Positions 1-6,663 of a stretch of DNA of 15,210 nucleotides are shown piece after piece; within the stretch, counting starts at the first letter, position 1, and each line of letters begins with the position of its first letter. The notes under the pieces were generated by a model. It was not told the DNA's origin and searched no databases. It saw only the letters and a list, made by a program, of their open reading frames with translations. Source of the DNA: UBA1227 sp045629305 (GTDB lineage Bacteria > Bacillota > Clostridia > Oscillospirales > Acutalibacteraceae); NCBI GenBank assembly GCA_045629305.1, contig JAZQQZ010000031.1, forward strand, positions 1 through 15,210, written 5' to 3'. Position numbers and translations under genes: made by a program.

Positions 1-132
1 GACTATCAGGATTCACACCGCGCTATCGCACCTCTAAAACAGGCTGACGATGCAATACTTCTTGATACCTCAAATATGACTTTTGATGAGGTAAAAGACA
101 AATTAATTTCCCTCGTAAAGGAGAGAATCTAA
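1..132 (+). CDS. cmk: Cytidylate kinase, C-terminal end (partial)
   Basis: Frame 1 is open from the window edge to TAA at 130-132 and gives 43 residues. The segment resembles the C-terminus of CMP kinase: an RAIAPLKQADDA stretch followed by a DTSNMTFDEV stretch, as in the family's final substrate-lid and helix region. The enzyme phosphorylates CMP and dCMP with ATP in the cytosol. The catalytic N-terminal part lies outside the window. The stop codon shares one base with the ATG of the next gene (TAATG), so the two are probably translationally coupled. The order cmk-plsC-ispH/rpsA is common in Clostridia and supports the call. Confidence 0.85.
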   Translation, partial: DYQDSHRAIAPLKQADDAILLDTSNMTFDEVKDKLISLVKERI

Positions 133-854
133 TGCAAGAACAGATTATTACTAACAAGCAAAATTTACCTTTCTATAGCGAAAAACCATATGAATTTGAT
201 TGGAGCAAAGAGCCTCATGAAAAGAATCCTCTTTTCTACACAATCTTCTATCCAATCATGAAGACAATCGTCTATAAAAAATTTGATTTTGAGATTTACG
301 GCACCGAGAATGTGCCTAAGACTGGTGCACTTCTCATGGCTTCTAACCATGTAGCTGGTATTGACCCAATTTCAATTACAGTTGCTCTTTATCAGAACAA
401 AGCAATTAGAACCATGTATTTCATGGCTAAAGAGGAGTTCTTCCATGCTTTCTATACGAAGTTCTGCCTTCTTATTGCAGGCGGTTTCCCAGTAAAACGT
501 GGTACATCAGATAGAAATTCTCTCAACTATGCAATTAGAGTTTTAAAGAATGGTCTATGCCTTCTTGTTTTCCCTGAGGGAACAAGAAATTTAGAGCGTA
601 CAAGACCATCTGAGGCCAAGGCCGGAATTGCTCTTATTGCAAGAGAGGCCAAGGCGGATGTCCTTCCGGTTTCCATCTACAGAAGTAAGACTGTAGAGGG
701 TAAGAAGGACAAGTACATCATAAGATTTAACAAGGTGATTCCATACGAGGAACTCGGCCTTGGCGATAAGCCAAAGTCCAAGGAACTCCGTTCTGCCACA
801 GAGCTTATTATGGAGAAAATAGGTGAGTCATGGGAGATCGACGCAGAGAAATAA
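132..854 (+). CDS. plsC: 1-acyl-sn-glycerol-3-phosphate acyltransferase (PlsC family)
   Basis: This 240-residue protein has the signature blocks of the PlsC/LPLAT family. The catalytic NHxxxxD block is at residues 72-78 (N72, H73, D78). A GGFPVKRG block lies near 117-124, FPEGTR is at 147-152, and VLPVSIYR near 177-184 marks the fourth conserved block. The family acylates lysophosphatidic acid to phosphatidic acid at the inner face of the membrane. The ATG overlaps the cmk stop, and AAAGGAG at 117-123 gives an 8-base spacing. The last 25 bases overlap the start of the ispH-S1 gene, so cmk, plsC and ispH-S1 look like one operon. No long hydrophobic N-terminal anchor is evident, and the first 30 residues are polar. 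Length is normal for bacterial PlsC. The exact acyl acceptor is inferred from the family. Confidence 0.9.
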   Translation: MQEQIITNKQNLPFYSEKPYEFDWSKEPHEKNPLFYTIFYPIMKTIVYKKFDFEIYGTENVPKTGALLMASNHVAGIDPISITVALYQNKAIRTMYFMAKEEFFHAFYTKFCLLIAGGFPVKRGTSDRNSLNYAIRVLKNGLCLLVFPEGTRNLERTRPSEAKAGIALIAREAKADVLPVSIYRSKTVEGKKDKYIIRFNKVIPYEELGLGDKPKSKELRSATELIMEKIGESWEIDAEK

Positions 855-2848
855 TTGCCGCAGAAACAGCAGGATTTTGCTTTGGCGTAGATAGAGCTGT
901 GCATGGAGCGAGACAGTTCTTTATTGATCATGACGCAGTGAATTGCTACACGGTCGGAGAACTTATCCATAACAACTTCATAAATGATGAGATGAAACGG
1001 AGAGGCATAACTATTGCCGATGATTTTCGTGATATTCCAGATGGCGCTAATGCTGTTATTAGATCACATGGTGTTATACCGGATGTGTACGAATATTTTA
1101 AAGAGCATAACATCACTTATCATGATGCCACATGTCCATTTGTAGAGAAGATTCATAAGATTGTTTCGGATATTCCATCTGAAGGTTCTGTTCTCTTTAT
1201 CGCAGGGGATGAAAATCATCCTGAAGTCATAGGTATTTGTGGTTACGCAAAATGCCCATATTATGTGGTTGCTGATGAAAATGATTTTGAAAAATTTAAA
1301 GATAAATTTAATGATTTGAATGTCTATCTTGTCAGCCAAACTACATTCTCTTATGCAAAATGGCAAAAATGTAAAGAAAAGTTAAAAAATTTATTTACAA
1401 ATGTATATATATTTGATACTATATGTAAAACTACTGAAAATAGACAAAATGAGGCATTGTGTCTATCTCGCAAGTGTGACTTGATGATTGTAATCGGTTC
1501 GAAGCATTCATCAAATTCTGTAAAACTTTCTGAGATATGCAAAGAGAACTGTAAAACTATTTTCATTGAGTCTGCAAATGAACTGAGCGCAGACGACATA
1601 ATTGGATTTAACACTATCGGTGTTACTGCTGGAGCGTCGACCCCTCCGGCGACCATAAAGGAGGTACTAAAGACTATGTCTGAGGTAAAGGAAACAATCG
1701 TGAATGTTGAAGAGGATTTCGAGGCGATGCTCGAAGAGAGCCTTAACAACATGAGCACTGATCAGAAGGTGAAAGGAGTTATCGTTGGCGTTACACCTAC
1801 TGAAGTACAGATTGATATAGGAAGGAAACAGACTGGTTATATCTCATATAACGAGTGGAGCTTCGATCCATCAGCTGACCCTGCAACGGAAGCAAAGGTT
1901 GGCGACGAGGTTAACGTTGTTATCATGAAGACAAACGATGTCGAGGGCACAATTATGTGCTCAAAGAGACGTTTTGATAGCGCTAACGCTTGGGATGAAC
2001 TTGAGGCTGCTCTCGAATCAGGTGAGCAGGTTGAAGGTACCGTAACAGATGTAATTAAGGGCGGCATCATTGCTACAACAGCTAAGGGTGTACGCGTATT
2101 TATACCAGGTTCTCTCACAGGTGTTGGTAGAGATGAACCAATGGATGGTCTTCTTAAGACAAAGGTTAACTTCAAGATTATTGAAGTTATCAAGCAGCGC
2201 CGTCGCGCAGTAGGTTCTATCAAAGCCTTCGCATCAACAGCTCGCAAAGAAGCACAGGAGAAGTTCTGGGCTCAGGCAGAAGTTGGACAGGTATTTACAG
2301 GCGTTGTTAAGTCACTTACAAACTATGGTGCATTCGTTGACATCGGTGGCGTAGATGGTATGATTCATATCTCTGAGCTCTCATGGAAACGCATCAAGAA
2401 CCCAGCAGAGGTTCTTTCAATTGGTGATACAGTAGAAGTATTCATCAAGTCACTTGATAACAATAAAATCTCTCTTGGTTATAAGAAGGAAGAGGATAAC
2501 CCATGGGCAATCCTCAAGAACACTTATGCAGTTGGCGACGTTATCGACGCTAAGGTTGTTGGTATGACAACATTTGGCGCATTCGCAAACGTTATCGATG
2601 GTATCGATGGTCTTATCCATATCTCACAGATTGCTGACCGTCATATCGAGAAGCCACAGGATGCCCTTACAAACGGTGAAGTTGTAAAGGTTAAGATTAC
2701 AGAGATCGACTATGACAAGAAACGCGTTAGCCTTTCAATCCGTGCTCTCATCGAGCCAAAGGAGGAAGAGGCACCTGCAGAGGAAGCAGTAGAAGAAGCA
2801 CCAGCTGAAGAGGCTGCTCCTGCAGAGGAAGCTCCAGTTGAGGAGTAA
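830..2848 (+). CDS. ispH-rpsA: IspH (HMBPP reductase) fused to four S1 RNA-binding domains
   Basis: The 672-residue product joins two proteins. Residues 1-282 are IspH, which reduces HMBPP to IPP and DMAPP at the end of the MEP isoprenoid pathway. The three [4Fe-4S] cysteines are present at C17 (GFCFGV), C102 (ATCPFV) and C199 (DTIC), with HPE at 130-132 and H47 and H80 in the substrate-site blocks. Residues about 313-380, 399-466, 487-554 and 570-639 are four S1 (OB-fold) domains; the third and fourth are the most canonical (YGAFVDIGGVDGMIHISEL). Residues 641-672 form an Ala/Glu/Pro tail. Such IspH-S1 fusions are known in Clostridia. The ATG at 830 overlaps plsC. An in-frame internal ATG at 1676 has a strong Shine-Dalgarno sequence. 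Codon use changes at the junction: 1381-1440 is 15% GC by count, while 2221-2280 in the S1 part is 53%. Both halves look functional. Confidence 0.92.
   Translation: MGDRRREIIAAETAGFCFGVDRAVHGARQFFIDHDAVNCYTVGELIHNNFINDEMKRRGITIADDFRDIPDGANAVIRSHGVIPDVYEYFKEHNITYHDATCPFVEKIHKIVSDIPSEGSVLFIAGDENHPEVIGICGYAKCPYYVVADENDFEKFKDKFNDLNVYLVSQTTFSYAKWQKCKEKLKNLFTNVYIFDTICKTTENRQNEALCLSRKCDLMIVIGSKHSSNSVKLSEICKENCKTIFIESANELSADDIIGFNTIGVTAGASTPPATIKEVLKTMSEVKETIVNVEEDFEAMLEESLNNMSTDQKVKGVIVGVTPTEVQIDIGRKQTGYISYNEWSFDPSADPATEAKVGDEVNVVIMKTNDVEGTIMCSKRRFDSANAWDELEAALESGEQVEGTVTDVIKGGIIATTAKGVRVFIPGSLTGVGRDEPMDGLLKTKVNFKIIEVIKQRRRAVGSIKAFASTARKEAQEKFWAQAEVGQVFTGVVKSLTNYGAFVDIGGVDGMIHISELSWKRIKNPAEVLSIGDTVEVFIKSLDNNKISLGYKKEEDNPWAILKNTYAVGDVIDAKVVGMTTFGAFANVIDGIDGLIHISQIADRHIEKPQDALTNGEVVKVKITEIDYDKKRVSLSIRALIEPKEEEAPAEEAVEEAPAEEAAPAEEAPVEE
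1657..1678 (+). promoter_or_regulatory. Internal Shine-Dalgarno and in-frame ATG inside the ispH-S1 gene
   Basis: AAAGGAGGT at 1657-1665 lies 10 bases before an ATG at 1676-1678, exactly at the IspH/S1 junction and in frame (Met283 of the fusion). Starting here would give a free 390-residue S1-like protein beginning MSEVKET. The caveat is that the Shine-Dalgarno bases encode Ile-Lys-Glu-Val, part of a stretch that also occurs in unfused IspH, so part of the match may be forced by protein sequence. Use of this start is inferred. Confidence 0.5.
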
Positions 2849-2862
2849 TTTCAATTAAAAAT

Positions 2863-2894
2863 GGCGGTGGCAAATTTGCCACCGCCTTGTTTTT
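2863..2894 (+). terminator. Intrinsic terminator after the ispH-S1 gene
   Basis: A perfect GC-rich inverted repeat (GGCGGTGGCA / TGCCACCGCC) spans 2863-2886 with an AATT loop and is followed by TTGTTTTT at 2887-2894. It begins 14 bases after the ispH-S1 stop and closes the cmk-plsC-ispH-S1 operon. Confidence 0.92.
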
Positions 2895-2900
2895 ATATGA

Positions 2901-3965
2901 GTGGTTATGGAACTTATTGAGAAAAAAGATGTATGGACATATCTAAGAGAGACGGATAGACCTATTGTCATGTATGGCACTGGCAATGGGGCTGATAAGA
3001 TATTCTCTGTTTTCGATGAGTACGGCATCGAAGTATCCGATATGTTCATGAGTGATGATTTCTATCGGGAGAATGTAATCTTCCATGGCTTCAAATTAAA
3101 GCGATTCCAAGAGATTGAGGATATATATGAGGATCCTATAATCGTTCTTGCTTTCGCGGCATTTAGGCGCGACTTGCTTGGCAAGATAAAGTCTATCGCC
3201 GAGAGGTACGAGGTGCTCGCACCGGAGGTACCGGTGTTCGGCGATGACTATTTCTCCATAGAGACACTTGAAACTTATAGAGATGAGATTGATAGGACTT
3301 ATGAACTTCTTGCCGACGAGCAGTCGCGCAAAGTTTTCAAGAACTCACTCGAATATAGAATCTCTGGAAAGATTGAATATCTCTTCGACTGCGAAAGCGA
3401 GAGAGACGAGGTCTTTCGTAACATAATCACGCTCGACGACAAGGAGATATATGTTGACCTCGGCGCATACCGTGGAGATACAGTTGAGGAGTTCCTTCTT
3501 CAGACTCACGGAAAATATGATTATATCTATGCGCTTGAGCCGGATGCCAAGAACTTCTCGAAACTTATCGAGAACATGGGAACGTTAGAAAATGCAGAAT
3601 TTATCAACAAGGCATCCTGGTGCGATAAGCGCGTAGTAAATTTTGAAGGCGGCGGGGGCCGCAATTCCAATATTGTCGACGGCGGTGACACCTGTGTTCA
3701 CACGACCGACGTCGACTCCGTTCTCTCCGGCCACGCCGCATCTTACATCAAGATGGACGTCGAGGGCGCTGAGGATGAAACACTAAGAGGCCTTAAGAAT
3801 ACTTTGGCAAATTACAAGCCGAAGCTTGCGGTTTCTGCTTATCACAGAACAGCGGATCTATTTACACTTCCACTTCTTATCAATTCACTTAACAGTGATT
3901 ATAAGATTTATCTCCGACATCATCCGTATATTCCAGATTGGGAGACCAACATCTATTGCATATAA
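2901..3965 (+). CDS. FkbM-family SAM-dependent methyltransferase
   Basis: The product is 354 residues from GTG at 2901, or 352 from ATG at 2907; no clear Shine-Dalgarno precedes either. Residues about 20-110 form a Rossmann-like domain with YGTGNGADKI at 25-34, as seen in sugar-linked FkbM proteins. Residues about 180-330 are the FkbM methyltransferase fold: VDLGAYRGDT at 185-194 (SAM motif I), ALEPD at 211-215, and the family hallmark YIKMDVEGAE at 282-291. FkbM proteins usually methylate sugars, glycolipids or secondary metabolites; the substrate here cannot be read from sequence. The gene stands alone between a terminator and the comEA-like gene. Part of it (about 3640-3760) is distinctly GC-rich compared with its neighbours, a possible hint of a different history. 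Confidence 0.85.
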   Translation: MVMELIEKKDVWTYLRETDRPIVMYGTGNGADKIFSVFDEYGIEVSDMFMSDDFYRENVIFHGFKLKRFQEIEDIYEDPIIVLAFAAFRRDLLGKIKSIAERYEVLAPEVPVFGDDYFSIETLETYRDEIDRTYELLADEQSRKVFKNSLEYRISGKIEYLFDCESERDEVFRNIITLDDKEIYVDLGAYRGDTVEEFLLQTHGKYDYIYALEPDAKNFSKLIENMGTLENAEFINKASWCDKRVVNFEGGGGRNSNIVDGGDTCVHTTDVDSVLSGHAASYIKMDVEGAEDETLRGLKNTLANYKPKLAVSAYHRTADLFTLPLLINSLNSDYKIYLRHHPYIPDWETNIYCI

Positions 3966-4002
3966 CATTTTATATGTTAAAATATTAATATTAATTTAAC
4001 AC

Positions 4003-4007
4003 GGAGG
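4003..4007 (+). promoter_or_regulatory. Ribosome binding site of the comEA-like gene in a short AT-rich leader
   Basis: GGAGG at 4003-4007 is 7 bases before ATG 4015. The leader 3966-4014 is very AT-rich and must contain the promoter for the run that follows, because the FkbM gene ends at 3965. No -35/-10 pair stands out. A weak TAACAT/ATGTTA hairpin at 3963-3979 overlaps the FkbM stop. Confidence 0.55.
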
Positions 4008-4014
4008 GGTTTCT

Positions 4015-4383
4015 ATGAAGAATCCTGATCGCGTGTTAATTGGTATTGCGTTGATACTTTTGGCTATCGTCGTTATCTATAACGGCTTGTTCGTCAAAGA
4101 ATCTCCTGGGGAAGATTCGACTACAACAACTACTTTTAAAACGGTTGCAACTACAACCGCTGCGCCTATAGCGACGACCACTGCCTCAAATGGAAAAATC
4201 AATATCAACACTGCGACCTCTGAGGAACTTCAGAAACTCAAGGGCATCGGTCCTAGCAAGGCGCAGGCGATTATTGATTACAGAACACAGAACGGCGAGT
4301 TTAAGTCAATTAACGATCTGCTCAAAGTGAGCGGAATCGGTGAGAAGACTTTGGCCAATATTTCGAATGATATTTGTGTTTAA
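4015..4383 (+). CDS. Small membrane-anchored ComEA-like helix-hairpin-helix protein
   Basis: The 122-residue protein has one N-terminal membrane segment (about 7-27, LIGIALILLAIVVIYNGLFV), a Thr-rich flexible linker (about 35-58) and a C-terminal tandem helix-hairpin-helix domain (about 61-122). That domain has KININTATSEEL, GIGPSKA at 77-83 and GIGEKT at 107-112. The C-terminal part matches the DNA-binding domain of ComEA, the surface DNA receptor of natural competence. The SLBB domain that many ComEA proteins carry is absent, so this is a minimal form. The topology, with the DNA-binding domain outside on a Thr-rich stalk, fits DNA uptake. A role in competence is inferred, since no other com gene is in the window. 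It lies 12 bases before the exonuclease gene. Confidence 0.85.
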   Translation: MKNPDRVLIGIALILLAIVVIYNGLFVKESPGEDSTTTTTFKTVATTTAAPIATTTASNGKININTATSEELQKLKGIGPSKAQAIIDYRTQNGEFKSINDLLKVSGIGEKTLANISNDICV

Positions 4384-4395
4384 TAAGGAGTCATA

Positions 4396-5244
4396 ATGCA
4401 GTATATTATCCTGGACCTCGAGTGGAATACAGCGTATTCCAACAAACTTGGTCACTTTATCAATGAAATTATTGAATTCGGTGCAGTGAAGCTCAACTCT
4501 GACCTTGTAATCACTGAGGACTTTTCATCTTTCGTAAAGCCTCAGATTGAGAAGAAGCTTCGCTCTCGTGTCCGTAACCTCACCAACATCACCAACAAGG
4601 ATGTTGCTGATGCTGAACCATTCGAAGTTGTATGTCAGGATTTTACCAATTGGGTAGGCGACCTTGACAATACAATCCTTATGTCCTGGGGTGACATGGA
4701 TATCCGAGTTCTTATTGATAACTGCAAGTACTTCTATGACGATAATCCGAAGATTCCATTTGTTAAAAACTATGTGGATCTTCAGACATATTTTATGCAG
4801 GAGAAGGAACTCCCGAAAGGACAACAGATTGGCCTTTCTGCTGCGGCCGAGCTCATCGGCGCAGACATGGAGAGCTTCTCGCTCCATAGAGCACTCGACG
4901 ACAGCGAACTGTCATCTGTATGCTTTAAGGAAGTGTTTAATCCTGATAGCCTGAAGAAGGCAATCACTGTATGCGATGATGAATTCTACAAGAGAATTCT
5001 CTTCAAGCCATATGTCGTATCCGACATCAATGACAAGCTTGTAGACAAGACACAGTTCTGCTGCAAGTGCGTCGAGTGCGGAGAGATGGCTGACCAATTG
5101 TCAGATTGGAAATTCTCCAACAGTTCATTTGTCGCAACATTCAAATGTAGAGACTGCAATGTAAAATATCGTGTGACTGTACAGTTCAAGAAGAATTACA
5201 GCCAACTCAACGTTAAGAAAAACATTGTTGTTATAAAAAAATAA
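4396..5244 (+). CDS. DEDDh 3'-5' exonuclease (KapD/ERI-1 type) with C-terminal zinc ribbon
   Basis: The 282-residue protein starts with an exonuclease fold: D7 and E9 in LDLEW (ExoI motif), a WGDMD block at 98-102 carrying the second-motif aspartate, and H164 with D169 in HRALDDSE (ExoIII of the DEDDh class). Residues about 222-262 add a probable zinc ribbon with CxxC at 225-228 and CxxC at 251-254. This class removes nucleotides from the 3' end of RNA or DNA; KapD and ERI-1 relatives often act on RNA. Substrate preference is not readable here, and the zinc ribbon may supply nucleic-acid binding. AAGGAG at 4385-4390 supports the start. The gene follows the comEA-like gene by 12 bases and precedes the UroD-family methyltransferase by 16, which suggests cotranscription. 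Confidence 0.85.
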   Translation: MQYIILDLEWNTAYSNKLGHFINEIIEFGAVKLNSDLVITEDFSSFVKPQIEKKLRSRVRNLTNITNKDVADAEPFEVVCQDFTNWVGDLDNTILMSWGDMDIRVLIDNCKYFYDDNPKIPFVKNYVDLQTYFMQEKELPKGQQIGLSAAAELIGADMESFSLHRALDDSELSSVCFKEVFNPDSLKKAITVCDDEFYKRILFKPYVVSDINDKLVDKTQFCCKCVECGEMADQLSDWKFSNSSFVATFKCRDCNVKYRVTVQFKKNYSQLNVKKNIVVIKK

Positions 5245-5245
5245 T

Positions 5246-5254
5246 AAGGGAGGT
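5246..5254 (+). promoter_or_regulatory. Strong ribosome binding site for the UroD-family methyltransferase
   Basis: AAGGGAGGT at 5246-5254 directly follows the exonuclease stop and lies 6 bases before ATG 5261. It is the strongest site in this run, in keeping with the apparently high-expression codon use of the gene it serves. I see no convincing promoter in the 16-base gap. Confidence 0.75.
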
Positions 5255-5260
5255 CCCAGC

Positions 5261-6463
5261 ATGAGAGAAATTGAGAAAAACATGAAGCCAAAAGAACTCA
5301 AGGCTTACAGAACCCAGCTATTTCGTGACGCAGAGCAATGGAAGACCCCTGACCGTATCGCTCACTACGGTAATATCGTAACTTGGAAGATTTTCGATGC
5401 CGGTTATACAATCGACCAGGCAATGACTAACTTCGATGTTATGAAAGAGACAGTTGAAAAGTTCCTTGAAAAATATCCTATCGACGTACTTATCGATATC
5501 GGTATCCGTAACCAGTTCGGAGTTACTGAAGCATTCGGTATGGGCGAGAATGGATATTACTACTATGACAAGGAAGTTGTAGGTATTAACGACCACGCTT
5601 ATTGCCCAGTTGATAGACTCATGGAGTATATCGAGGACAAGGAAAAGTACGCGTGGGAAGTTGCTCTTCCTAACAAGATTCCTGATTTCTATGAGAAATC
5701 AATGGAGACTTGGAAGAAGACTTGGGACGAGTATTGGAAGTACATCATGTTCATCCTTAAGATGAACAAAGTTACAGGTGCTTATGGCCTTGCAAACGGT
5801 GCTCCAAATAACCCAATGAAGGGCACAATTAACTTTGGTATTGAAGAGGCAGAATCTAACCTTCTTGGTATTCGTAACCTCTCAATCGCTGCTCGTCGTA
5901 ACTTCGACCAGCTTAAAGAATTCTGTGAAGCTTGGAACGAGAAAGAGACCAAGCCTATCATTGAGAAGATAATGGCATCAGAGGACGGTCCTGATATGAA
6001 GTACTGCTTCGATGCATCACTTATCATGCTCTCACAGAACATCCTCAATCCTAACCAGTTCGATAACCTTTACTGGTGCTACCTCGAGCCACTCCTTAAG
6101 GCTTATGAAGCAAAGGGCAAGTGCCCACGTATCTTCATGGAAGGTAAGATTGATATGTATGCGGATCATTTCGCAGATTTCAAGAAGGGCTCACTTTGCT
6201 TCCATCTTGAGAACGATGATCCATGGGCTATCAGAGAGAAGCTTCCTAACGTATGTATCCTCGGTGGACTTACAACTCAGCTTCTCGGTACAGCAACTCC
6301 TGATGAGTGCGTAGCTTATACAAAGAAACTCATCGACGAACTCGGCTCTGAGGGTGGTTTCATCCTTTCAGAGGATAAGATGCTCTCATACAGAAATGAC
6401 TGTAAGTCAGAGAATCTTGCAGCAGTATGTAATTTCGTTTCAGAATATGAACTTAAGAAATAG
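5261..6463 (+). CDS. UroD-family corrinoid methyltransferase (methyltransferase I)
   Basis: This 400-residue protein has the uroporphyrinogen-decarboxylase fold signature in its C-terminal half: HLENDDPWAIREKLPN at 315-330, GGLTTQLLGTATPDEC at 335-350, GGFILSEDKML at 365-375 and ENLAAV at 384-389. It lacks the N-terminal MRQAGRY motif of true haem-pathway HemE, so it belongs with the cobalamin methyltransferases of this fold (MtaA, MtbA, CmuA, MtvB types). The corrinoid protein, AcsE-like methyltransferase and activase in the same window support a role as component I, moving a methyl group from a substrate to Co(I) corrinoid. The substrate is unknown; methoxylated compounds are one possibility by analogy with MtvB-type demethylases. 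Codon use looks optimised (CGT, GCT, AAC, CTT), which suggests an abundant enzyme. The TAG stop is the first part of the next gene's Shine-Dalgarno. Confidence 0.8.
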   Translation: MREIEKNMKPKELKAYRTQLFRDAEQWKTPDRIAHYGNIVTWKIFDAGYTIDQAMTNFDVMKETVEKFLEKYPIDVLIDIGIRNQFGVTEAFGMGENGYYYYDKEVVGINDHAYCPVDRLMEYIEDKEKYAWEVALPNKIPDFYEKSMETWKKTWDEYWKYIMFILKMNKVTGAYGLANGAPNNPMKGTINFGIEEAESNLLGIRNLSIAARRNFDQLKEFCEAWNEKETKPIIEKIMASEDGPDMKYCFDASLIMLSQNILNPNQFDNLYWCYLEPLLKAYEAKGKCPRIFMEGKIDMYADHFADFKKGSLCFHLENDDPWAIREKLPNVCILGGLTTQLLGTATPDECVAYTKKLIDELGSEGGFILSEDKMLSYRNDCKSENLAAVCNFVSEYELKK

Positions 6464-6475
6464 GAGGATATGACA

Positions 6476-6655
6476 ATGGCAGAAGAAATCAAAGTAGAAG
6501 AGACTCCAGTTGAAGAGACTAAGAAAGTTGATTGGCCATACGCATCATATCCAGATGGCTATAACAAACTTCTTAACAAAATCATGCCTTTCTGGGCAAG
6601 ACCAGCAAAGAAAGTAATGGGTAAACTCCTTATTCGAGTACTTGTTGATGGCTAA
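6476..6655 (+). CDS. Unrecognised 59-residue protein between methyltransferase and chaperonin
   Basis: I do not recognise this protein. An ATG at 6470 would give 61 residues, but AGGAGG at 6462-6467 is only 2 bases from it and 8 bases from ATG 6476, so I prefer the 59-residue form beginning MAEEIKVEE. Residues 1-18 are acidic and probably disordered, with repeated EET. Residues 19-31 are aromatic (DWPYASYPDGYN). Residues 31-59 are basic and amphipathic (KLLNKIMPFWARPAKKVMGK), ending LLIRVLVDG. There are no cysteines and no signal peptide. It overlaps the Shine-Dalgarno/stop junction of the methyltransferase gene upstream and ends 8 bases before the chaperonin-like gene. The arrangement implies coordinated translation of all three. 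A role as small subunit, adaptor or chaperonin client/cofactor is only an inference. Confidence 0.72.
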   Translation: MAEEIKVEETPVEETKKVDWPYASYPDGYNKLLNKIMPFWARPAKKVMGKLLIRVLVDG

Positions 6656-6663
6656 GGTGTAAA

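Noticed and set aside
2897..2920. Seven-codon reading frame from ATG 2897 as a leader peptide
   Set aside because: It has no ribosome site, no regulatory structure follows it, and it overlaps the FkbM start in another frame.
3963..3979. TAACAT/ATGTTA hairpin as a terminator after the FkbM gene
   Set aside because: Only 6 AT-rich base pairs and no T-run follow; it is too weak.
5261..6463. Haem-pathway uroporphyrinogen decarboxylase (hemE)
   Set aside because: The N-terminal MRQAGRY motif of HemE is absent, no haem gene is near, and all partners are corrinoid methyl-transfer proteins.
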